Origin: Micromonospora alfalfae
GTDB lineage: Bacteria > Actinomycetota > Actinomycetes > Mycobacteriales > Micromonosporaceae
DNA: 64,000 nucleotides
Direction: 5' to 3'
Assembly (NCBI RefSeq): GCF_022230925.1
Contig: NZ_JAKKFH010000045.1
Span: 1 to 64,000, forward strand
In this document: one piece after another, positions 42,955 to 52,500 of the stretch
Numbering within the stretch: the stretch's first letter is position 1
Layout: the number at the start of each line of letters is the position of its first letter
The notes under the pieces: model-generated
What the model was told of the DNA's origin: nothing
Databases searched by the model: none
What the model saw: the letters and a program-made list of their open reading frames with translations, nothing else
Translations under genes and position numbers: made by a program

Positions 42955-42990
42955 CACAGGGCCTGAGTAGACAGCTACTCAGGCCCTGTG
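42955..42990. terminator. Terminator hairpin after the minus-strand FG-GAP gene
   Basis: CACAGGGCCTGAGTAG and CTACTCAGGCCCTGTG form a perfect 16-bp stem with a 4-nt loop, 23 nt beyond the stop of the minus-strand gene. No T-tract is present. Confidence 0.75.
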
Positions 42991-43012
42991 CGTGTCGCTC
43001 AACGAGAGTGGG

Positions 43013-46000
43013 TCAGCCGAACGATTTGACCCCGCGCCAGTCGTCACCCAGGACGACCTTCACCTGCCCACCGGTGCTGGTGGTGGAAGGGTGATAGATC
43101 CGCATCATGCCGTCGGTGCCGGACCGGGTCCAGAAGTCGGGAACCCGGTCTCCGCTGACGTCCGGAATGCTGATCATGGCGCTGATGTTGGCCTCGGACC
43201 ATCCCGTCCCGTACGAGACGTCTCCGCTGCGCGAGCCGGCGGCCGACTTGAGCGAATCAAGGTTCACGCTGCCCGGGAGCGAGCCGGGCTTGCCGTGCCG
43301 GACGTACATGTTGCCGTTGTCCAGGTTGCGCCAGAGCATGTCCGGCGTGCCGTCCAGATCGATGTCCGCCACGTTGACGACTTCGCGTCGGGCCCAGGCG
43401 GTGCCCTCCATCAGGGTCGCCTCCTGGAAGCTGCCACCCGTGTAGCCGCTCAGCGCCCAGAAGGCGGGCCCGGCCCGCAGAATCAGGTCCGGGAGCTTGT
43501 CGCCGGTGATGTCACCGACGGCCTTGATCTGGGTCCAGGTGTCCGGCGAGGGCACCGCGGTTCCGCCGACACCGGTGGCCGGGAGGATGACCCGCAGCCG
43601 ACGTTCGACGTCGAAGGTGCCATACCCGTCGCCCGGGTAGAGCCAGAAGCCGCCGTCCGGGGTACGGGCGAACATGTCGGTCGTGCCGTCGCCGGGATAG
43701 GTGTCGGTGTGCTTGGTGAGCAGGGCCGCCCTGCCCGTGTTCGGGTCGAACCAGTGACCCGTCGGGTTGAGCTTGCCGTCGCTGTAGGAGCCGACGAGCC
43801 AGGCGTACAGCTCGCCGCCCGTGTCACCGGCGTAGTTGCGCAGGTTGCCCGACGAGTCCACCAGGAGCAGGTCGGGAATCCCGTCACCGCCCGTGTCGCC
43901 AGGCCCGTCGGCGGTCGAGCGTGGCGGCAGGTAGAACGTGTAATCGGTGCGGGCGCTGCGGTTGCCGACCGAGTCGTACGCGTACACGTGCAGGGTGGTG
44001 GGGCCGGCGTGCCGGGGTGCCAGGTTGGGCACTGTGGCTTTGCCGCTGGTCGCTGCCACGGTCACGGCGCCGATGCTCTCGAAAGAGTAGGTGAAACTCG
44101 TGGCGCCGGAGGCGGTGAACGTGATGGGACCGGTCTCGCCGAACTTGATCGTGGCCCACGTCGCGCCGTCGGGGGTGGCCTGCTTGAAGACGTCGCTGGC
44201 GACGTCCGGTGCCGGGGGTGCGGAGGCGTCGATGGTGAGGCGGCACGGCTCGTTGCCGGGTGGGAAGAACGAGGACGTGGCGCCCACCGCGTCCTCGGCG
44301 CTCACCTCCCACGAGTAGATCGCCTTGTCCTCCAGGTTGCCGGAGGGGATCGTCAGTGTGGCCTTGCCGTCGACAGTGGCGGTGACGACGGTGCCCGCCG
44401 GGGTGGTGGTGCCGTTCTTCCAGAAGCGGAAGCGCAGGCTCTTGAGGTTGCCGTCACCATCCGAGGCGGACGCGGAAAGGACGATGTTGGTCTTCGCCAC
44501 CGTTACGCCTCCGCCCGGGCCGGGCACGCAACTACCGCCGGGTGAGGTGGTGCCGCCCGTCGGCTCGTTGGGCGGCCGGTTGTAGGTGACGGTCAGCTCG
44601 GCGGAGGTGACCTTGAACTTGCGCCAGGTCAGCGTGTCGGACTCGCTGCTGGCGCGCATGCCGAGGGTGAGGTTCGGCCAGCCGCCGTTGGCGGCGTCCT
44701 GGGCGCCCTTCTTCACGTCGAAGCTCACGTAGTCGTCGGCGCAGTTGCTGCCGTACCCGTAGGCGAAAGACCGTCGGGACTGTTCCTCTGCCCATGCCGG
44801 CTGCTTGTTCCAGGTGCTGCCGCTGGAGATGGAACCGGTGCGCCAGAGCTGCATCTCGCGGGCGGAGCAGTTCCACGAGTGGTTGTTCAGCACCTTGAAG
44901 CTCGCCGAGGTGACAGTTGCACCCTTGATCGAGGCGTTGTAACCCATCCGCCAGAACGAGCGGGCTCGCAGCGGCGTGTCCTCCTCGTAGCCCACCCGGG
45001 CGTCAGTGGTTCCGGAGTTGAAGTTGGTGCCGTTGTAGGTGTTGGTGTTGGGGTGCTGTGAATAGACGGTGGCCCAGGCCTGTTTGCCGCTGGTGAGGGT
45101 CGGGTCCAGGAATACGGGGAAGAGCACGTCCGGGCCGGTGAGCAGCCCGGTGGCGGCGGCGTCGAGGTGCAGTCGGACGTCGCCGGTGCCGTCGCCGTCG
45201 AGCCGGGTGGGGATCTGGGCCTCGCGTGCACCCGGCTCACTGCCGACGAGGCCGGACAACTTCAGCACGTCGGCGGACGTGGCCACGGAGGTGCGGGGGG
45301 CGCTGTCGGGCGCCTCCGGGTCGCGTCCGGCGGAGTCCCAGGCGAACGGGCTGGGGATCGAGCTGACCTCCTCGCCGCTGACCTTGTCGAGGGCGAGGAC
45401 GCCGCCGGTTGTCGCGTCGCGGCGGAAGACGACCGTCTGGGACCGCAGACCGTAGGTCAGGGAGCTGACGGCCTGGATCGTGGCGGCTGCTCGGTTCTTG
45501 ACGATCAGCAGTTGTCCGACACCGCCGTCGTCACGGGCGACGACGAGCAGGTCGACTCCGGGGTGGACCTCGGGGTAGAGGGCGCGCGGGCCGTCGAGCA
45601 CCGGCTTCGGCAGTCGGCCGGGCCAGGTGTACGCGATGGTGTGGCCCTCGACGTCCATTTCGGTCAGTACGGTCGGGGTACCGTCCGGCTGACCAGGGTC
45701 GCTGCCGCCGGAGAACCGCACCGGCGTGACGGCGTTGACGGGTCGGATGTCCAGCCCGCTGGCGGTGCTTCCGCCGCGGGTCAGCGTGTTGTCGACCGCC
45801 ACCCACTGGCCGGCGGCGTTCTTCGACCGCTGGGGGATGGCGTGGACAGTGGTGCGTAAGTGCCCGTTCGGCATGGCCCAGGTGAGCGAGGTGGCGCTGG
45901 TGGCCGTATCCACCAGCACGTCCGTGCCGGTCCGCCGGGCGTCGGTCATCGCGGTCGCCTCGTCGCGCGGGGCGACCGGCACCGGCGCGAGGGCCGTGTC

Positions 46001-46126
46001 GCGCGGTTGGTCGGTCCACCGCAATGGCAGTGGGGTCGCGACAAGTGCGGCCAGCAGGACGCCCAGGGTGAGAGTCAGCCTGAAGCGCGTACGCACAAGT
46101 GGGCTGAGCAGGCGAGGCACGGTCAC
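43013..46126 (-). CDS. Secreted DNRLRE/FG-GAP repeat protein, RHS-associated
   Basis: A 1037-residue exported protein diverging from the RHS toxin. The signal or anchor is LTLTLGVLLAALVATPLPL. Residues about 60-340 are beta-rich, like N-terminal regions of actinobacterial wall-associated RHS proteins. A DNRLRE-like domain follows (DPTLTSGKQAWATVYSQ to KVTSAELTVTYNRPP), then Ig-like domains. At the C-terminus are five Ca-binding FG-GAP/VCBS-type repeats (GDGIPDLLLV, GDGTTDMFAR, GDKLPDLILR, LDGTPDMLWR, GDRVPDFWTR). It probably acts with the divergent RHS product at the cell surface (inference). GTG 46126 has GGGAG upstream. Confidence 0.78.
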   Translation of the reverse strand: MTVPRLLSPLVRTRFRLTLTLGVLLAALVATPLPLRWTDQPRDTALAPVPVAPRDEATAMTDARRTGTDVLVDTATSATSLTWAMPNGHLRTTVHAIPQRSKNAAGQWVAVDNTLTRGGSTASGLDIRPVNAVTPVRFSGGSDPGQPDGTPTVLTEMDVEGHTIAYTWPGRLPKPVLDGPRALYPEVHPGVDLLVVARDDGGVGQLLIVKNRAAATIQAVSSLTYGLRSQTVVFRRDATTGGVLALDKVSGEEVSSIPSPFAWDSAGRDPEAPDSAPRTSVATSADVLKLSGLVGSEPGAREAQIPTRLDGDGTGDVRLHLDAAATGLLTGPDVLFPVFLDPTLTSGKQAWATVYSQHPNTNTYNGTNFNSGTTDARVGYEEDTPLRARSFWRMGYNASIKGATVTSASFKVLNNHSWNCSAREMQLWRTGSISSGSTWNKQPAWAEEQSRRSFAYGYGSNCADDYVSFDVKKGAQDAANGGWPNLTLGMRASSESDTLTWRKFKVTSAELTVTYNRPPNEPTGGTTSPGGSCVPGPGGGVTVAKTNIVLSASASDGDGNLKSLRFRFWKNGTTTPAGTVVTATVDGKATLTIPSGNLEDKAIYSWEVSAEDAVGATSSFFPPGNEPCRLTIDASAPPAPDVASDVFKQATPDGATWATIKFGETGPITFTASGATSFTYSFESIGAVTVAATSGKATVPNLAPRHAGPTTLHVYAYDSVGNRSARTDYTFYLPPRSTADGPGDTGGDGIPDLLLVDSSGNLRNYAGDTGGELYAWLVGSYSDGKLNPTGHWFDPNTGRAALLTKHTDTYPGDGTTDMFARTPDGGFWLYPGDGYGTFDVERRLRVILPATGVGGTAVPSPDTWTQIKAVGDITGDKLPDLILRAGPAFWALSGYTGGSFQEATLMEGTAWARREVVNVADIDLDGTPDMLWRNLDNGNMYVRHGKPGSLPGSVNLDSLKSAAGSRSGDVSYGTGWSEANISAMISIPDVSGDRVPDFWTRSGTDGMMRIYHPSTTSTGGQVKVVLGDDWRGVKSFG

Positions 46127-46571
46127 GGCGCTTCTACTCCCGTGGGGGCCGACAACAGGGGGATGGCACAACAAGCAGCCCCGTTCGGCGGGCCGCGGGG
46201 CAAAACGCGAGCACACGATCGCACGACGTGAGTCTTTTTCGTCCGCCCGGGCAACGTTATTGATCCGTTACAAAAAACTGGGAAGTCGCCAGGGGTTCAC
46301 GCGTAATTCGATCTTGTGTACGTTTTGCCAGCCTGATTCAGGGATATTTGGGCGCATTTTCCCGCACGCCCGATTGTTGCCATCCGCAACCAGCTCATCA
46401 CCAATGGCGGCGTGACCCAGATCACCGATGGCCGATCCGGTGACGATCGGCTGGCCTTGAGTAGTGACTCCGTCTACCGCAGAGTGCTCACGCACGTGCC
46501 GATCCGGCACGTGCTTTTCGCGGTCTTCCGCGCCTCCTCGTTCGTTTTGCGCCTGGGTGGAGTCGACACGT
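46127..46571. promoter_or_regulatory. Divergent intergenic region of the RHS island
   Basis: This 445-bp gap has no supported gene. The part 46225-46400 is A/T-richer than the rest, with T- and A-runs (CTTTTTCG, ACAAAAAACTGGG), and probably holds the promoters for both large genes. A hairpin with a T-run is at 46492-46519. Confidence 0.5.
46492..46519 (+). terminator. Attenuator-like hairpin in the RHS leader
   Basis: GCACGTGCCG and CGGCACGTGC are perfect 10-bp arms around ATC, followed by TTTTCG. It lies about 55 nt before the RHS start codon, so it could hold down read-through into the toxin gene. Confidence 0.55.
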
Positions 46572-49500
46572 ATGCGTGGTATCGGGTTGCTGTCCCGGCG
46601 GTGGCATGGCCGACGGACCTCGACGGAGCCGCTTCGCCCTCGGGGGCACCGCGCCCGTACGGCGATGGTGCTGTTCCTGTCCACGACACTCGTCGCGACG
46701 TCCGTGCCCGCGCCGGCGTGGGCGGTGCCGGGCGCCGGCATGAGCCGCGAGGACACCCAGGTCCAGTTGCCGGACGTCCCGAAGACCAAGCAGGTCCTGC
46801 AGAACCAGGAAGCCGACTCGGACCTGCTGACCGCCGACGAGGTGCCGGTCGTTCCGTACGCGCCCAAGTCCGTCGCGCCGTGGCAGCAGGACAGTGGCGC
46901 CGTGGACCTGACCGGCGTCGAGGCCGGCGCGACCAAGCAGGTCGACGACCTGCCGGTCGCCCTCGGCGTACCGGCGGGTGGTGACCCGGCTGCCCTCGCC
47001 GGGACCTGGACCGTCGATCTCGCCGCACCCGAGGCGTCCCAGGCGGCCAGCGTGTCGGGCCTGATCATGAAGATCACCCCGCCGGCCACCGCCGACCCGG
47101 CCGCCGAGGTCGCTCTCGACGTCAACTACACGGACTTCGCCGACCTGTACGGCCCGCAGGCGGCCGACCGCTTCGGCGTCATGCTGTTGCCCGACTGCGT
47201 CTTCGACGCCCCCGACAGCGGAGACTGCGCCACCGGCGACAGCGGGACGATGTGGGCAGCACCCGGTGCGACGAGTGCCCAGGCGGTGTCCAGCGAGGTG
47301 AAGCTGGTGCCCACCAAGCGGGCGTCGGCACGCGTCGCGGCCACCGCGGACGAGCCGACGCAGCGGGTCGTCACGGGCAAGGTGCCCGTCGGCGCGTTGC
47401 TCGGCGCACAGGGTGCGGCGGGCGCACGCGCCGCCGCGGCGGAAAGCTCAAGCGTCGTCGGCGTGCTGGACACCGGCGCGTCGGCGGCCGGCGACTTCAC
47501 CGCCACTCCGCTGCTCTCCTCGGGCTCCTGGGCCGCAGGTTCGTCCTCTGGCGCGTTCACCTACTCGTACCAGGTACAGACGCCCGAGACGGCCGCCGGC
47601 CTGATGCCGAAGGTGTCGCTGTCGTACTCCTCGCAGTCGGTGGACGGCCGCACCTCCGCCAGCAACAACCAGTCCTCCTGGATCGGTGACGGCTGGGACT
47701 ACAGCGCGGGGGCGATCACCCGCAGCTACGCCAGCTGCCGCGAGGACTCGAAGAAGCCGGGTGCGAACAACTCCTCGCACCGCACCGCCGACCTCTGCTG
47801 GGGCTCGAAGAACGCCACCCTGTCACTTGCCGGCATGACGACCGAGCTGGTCTGGGACGAGGGCAGGGACGCCTGGTTCACTGCCAACGGCGATGGTTCC
47901 AAGGTCCAGTTGGTGCAGGACACCAGCCTGGCGAACGGTGACGCCGACGGCGAGTACTGGATCGTCACGACCCGCGACGGCACCCGCTACCACTTCGGCC
48001 GCAACCGGCTTCCGGGCTGGTCCGACCGGGGCAGCGCGGCGGACGATCCGGTCACCAACTCGGTACTCACCGTTCCGGTGTACAGCAACCACGCGAACGA
48101 GCCCTGCTACAAGGCGGGCAACTGGGCCGGCTCGGTCTGCACCGAGGCATGGCGGTGGTCCCTCGACTACGTCGAGGACATCCACGGCAACGCCATGAGC
48201 CTGTGGTGGGAACGCGAGACGAACCACTACGCCCGGAACTTCAACTTCAAGGACCCGGTCAGCTACGACCGCGGCGGCTACCTGACCCGCATCGACTACG
48301 GGCAGCGCAAGGACAATCTCTTCTCCGAGGCGCCGCTGGCGCGAATCGCCTTCAGCGTCGCGGAACGCTGCTTCGCCGAGGGATCCCTCACCTGCACCGA
48401 CGGCAACTTCGCCAGCACCAACCCCGACAAGTACCGAATCTGGTACGACACTCCGGCGGACCTGCGGTGCGCCGCCGACCAGAAGTGTTGGAACGCCTCG
48501 CCGTCCTTCTTCACCCGCAAGCGCCTCGACAAGATCACCACTTCGGCGCAGCGGACGTCGGCCAAGACCCTCCAACTCGTGGACGAGTACCAGCTCAAGC
48601 AGTCGTTCCCGATCCTCAAGACCGGCCCCAACACCGCGCTCTGGCTGGAGTCCATCACCCGTACCGGACACGGCCGAAGCGGCGACAAGATCGCGCTCAA
48701 CGCGGTGCGCTTCGAGTCCAACACCGAGGAGATGCCGAACCGCGTCAAGCGGGACAACCGCCCCGGCTTCTCCCGCCTGCGCATCGCTCGGGTCATCAAC
48801 GAGTACGGCGGCGAGACCGTCATCAACTACAAGGCGCCGGTGGGTGACTGCAAGGACGGCACCGGCCTGCCCGGCAAGGGCGACACCGCCGAGCTGAAGG
48901 CCAACGACCGGCTGTGCTACCCCGCCTTCTGGCACCCCGACCCGGCGGTCGAGGAGATCGACTGGTTCCAGAAGTACGTCGTCGACAGCGTCGAGGAACT
49001 CCCCAACCTGGACGGCGCGTACACCACCATCACCGGGTACGCGTACGAGAAGCCGGCATGGCGGCTCGCCGAGCAGGAATTCACCAAGAAGTCCACCCGC
49101 ACGTACTCCCAGTTCGCCGGCGTCGAGAAGGTCACCGTCATCACCGGTGCCGACGACCCCGACATCGGCAGCAAGCGGAGCAAGTCCGTCACCCGGTACT
49201 TCCGGGGCCTGGGCGACACCGTCTCGGTGAAGGACTCCACCGGCTCCGAGATCGCCAGGGACCACGAGGCGTTCGCCGGCCGGGTCGCCGAGGAGTTGAC
49301 GTACGCCGACGCCGCCGACGCCGACGCCGCCGACGCCGACGGCGACTGGCTCACCCGCAGCGTGACGTTCCCCGCCGCGCAGGAACTCGCGACGCGCTCA
49401 CGCGACGACGGCCTGAGCCCCCTGCAGGCATGGCGGGTCACCGAGCCCCGGCAGGCTTCGTACACCAGGTCCTCCGGCACCGGTGACGACACTCGCACCC

Positions 49501-52500
49501 TGCGCACCGTCGAGACGAAGACCACCCACGAGGCGACTCACGGCCTGCCCACGTACATCGAGTCCCTCGGTGACACCGGCAAGACCGGCGACGAGTCCTG
49601 CACCTTCATGGAGTACCTGCACCGCGACGACAAGAACCTCATCGGGTTGACCAAGCAGATCCGCACCAGCCCGACGACCTGCGCCGCGGCCAACTTCGAC
49701 GACCTGAAGACGCTGAGCTCCGCGGGCCGGGTCGCCTACGACGGGCAGGCGTACGACGTCGCGCTCGGCGCCTCGACCCGCGGGCTGGCGAGCCAGACCT
49801 GGTCGTTGAAGGGCGACGGTTCCGGCTTCCAGAACGACGGCACCACGGGCTTCGACGCCACTGGTCGCGTCGTCAGCAGCACCGACCCGGACGGCAAGAC
49901 CTCCAAGATCACTTACACTCCGGCCACCGGCCAGGCCACCAGCGTCACCGAGGAGAACTCGCTCGGGCACAGGCAGGTCCGGGAGTTGGATCCGGGCCGC
50001 GCCGTCACGGTCAAGACCACCGACCTGAACGACCGGGTCAGTGAGGCGAAGTACGACGCGCTGGGCCGCCTCGTCGAGGCGTGGGGACCTGGACGCACCC
50101 CGTCGTCCACGTCCGTACCGGACTTCCGGGCCCAGTACACAGTGCCCGCCGGGAAGCCGCCGTACATCACCACCTTCAGCCGGGGGCACGAGAACCGCAT
50201 CCAGACCTCCGTCGCCATCTACGACGGCCTGGGCCGCGAACGGCAGACCCAGGAGGAGGCCACCGGCGGCGGCCGGCTGATCACCGACACCCACTACAAC
50301 AGCTCCGGCGAGGTGTGGCGGACCAACAACGCCTACCTCGCCAAGGGAGCGCCGAACGGCCAGCTGTTCACGCCGTACGTTGACCCCGACAACCCGGCAC
50401 CCGTACCCAATGCCACCCTCTACACCTACGACGGCCTCGGCCGGGTGACCCAGGAGCTGCCGGTACTGGCCGAGGTCGAGCAGCCGGCCCGGGCCACCCG
50501 CTACGCGTACGGCGCCGACCACTCCACGGTGATCAACCCGGCGGGTGCGACCTCCTACCGGCTGTTCACCGACGCCCTGGGCCGGACCACCCGCGTCGAC
50601 ACCTTCACCAACAGCGCCCGCACCGAGTTCACCACGATGCGCTACCAGCACGACGCGCGTGGCCAACTCGCGCAGGCCAGCCACTCCGCGAGCCCGACCC
50701 GCCCGTGGACCTGGACCTACGACCAGCGCGGCCGGATGGAGACCTCCACCGACCCGGACTCCGGCACCAGCCGGATGACGTACGACCACCGGGATCGGCA
50801 ACTGACCTCGACCAACGCTCGCGGCATCACGGTCTGGAACGGGTACGACCAGCTGTCCCGCCCGACGTCTCAGCGGCTCGGCAGCAGCACCGGCACGCTC
50901 CTGGGTGAGTTCACCTACGACACCGTCGCCGGTGGCAAGGGCCTGCCGGCCAGCGCCACCCGCTACACCGACGGTCTGCCGTACACCCAGACGGTCGGCG
51001 GTTACAGCAGCGACTACCAGCCCACGTCGACGACGCTCACGCTGCCGCAGACCGTCGCCAACACGTGGGGCCTGCGGACCTCCTACACCTACGAGTACAA
51101 CTACACCGACACCGGTCTGCCCGAGTCGACCACACTCCCCGCCGTCGGCAGTCTCCCGTCCGAGAAGCTTCTCGTCCGCTACACCAAGGACGGTCTGCCC
51201 CTCTCGGTGTCCGGTAAGGACTGGTACGGCGCGGAGACCGTCTACTCGCCGTACGGGCAGGTGCTGCGGTCCACCCTCGGCGCCCAGCCGTACCGGGTCT
51301 GGACGATGGCCTCGTACGACGACGCCAGCGGTGCCCTCAACAGCCAGCAGGTCTACCGCGAGCAGACCGGCGACAAGAGCATCGTCGGCGGGAACCTCGT
51401 CTCGAACCGCTCCTACAACTACGACGACGCGGGCAACATCCTCGCGATCCGCGAGCAGGCGACCGGCATCGAGGAACGGCAGTGCTTCCAGTACTCGCTC
51501 GGCCGGGTGAAGACGGCCTGGACCGCCAAGAACCAGGCGCAGTGCTCCCCGGGCCCGATCAACACGGACGGCACCCTCAACGTCGCGATCGGCACCGACA
51601 AGTCCGGCTACTGGCAGGAGTACGAGTACGACCTGCTCGGTAACCGCACCAAGCTGGTGGAGAAGGACCTGACCGGCGCCACCGCGAAGGACGCCACCAG
51701 CACGTACACCTATGGCAAGGCCGACGGCAGCCAGCCGCGGACCCTCACCAAGGTGACCAAGAACTACGTCACCCCGGCCGGTGCCGCGGTCACCGCGGCG
51801 GCCGAGCGGCTGTACGAGCTGACCGGCGAGACGAAGTCCGTCACCTCCATCCAGAACGGCGACCAGCAGACGCTGTCCTGGACCTACGACGGCCAGATCG
51901 ACCGGATCGCCGGTGCGGGCACCAAGGGCAAGAGCCCGTACGTCGGTCTGGCCAGCAAGTGCCTCGACCTCACCAACGGACTCGCCACCCCCAACCAGCC
52001 CCTCATGCTCTACCCGTGCAACGAGTCGCCCGCCCAGAAGTTCGCGTTCGCTGCTACCCCGAACCAGAGCAACGCCAACCTGGGCACGCTGGCCGCGTAC
52101 GACAACTGGTGTGTCCAGCCGGCCGCCAACACCGCAGGCTCGGTCCTCGCGGTGCAGACCTGCAACAGTTCGGTGGGCCAGCAGCTGGAACGCCTGTCGA
52201 CCGGCCAGCTCAAGCACACCGCGTCTGGACTGTGCGTCGCCGTCAAGGACGCGGCGACCGCCGATGGCACGCCGATCGTGTTGGCCACGTGTGCCAATGT
52301 GCCCGCCCAGCAGTGGGAGGCGCAGGACGAGACCCGGCACATCTACGGGCCGGGCGGCACCCGTCTCCTGACGATCCAGCAGCGCCAGGCGACCCTGAAC
52401 CTGGGCGACGCGCAGCTCACCGTTCAGCCGGGCGGGGTGCAGATCTCCGTCCAGCGCTCGTACGCCGCGCCGGGTGGCACAGTGGTCCGCTACGCGAACC

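Noticed and set aside
46268..47125. Minus frame across the divergent gap and RHS start
   Set aside because: It overlaps the RHS signal and N-terminal region, has no start signal and no family-like sequence.
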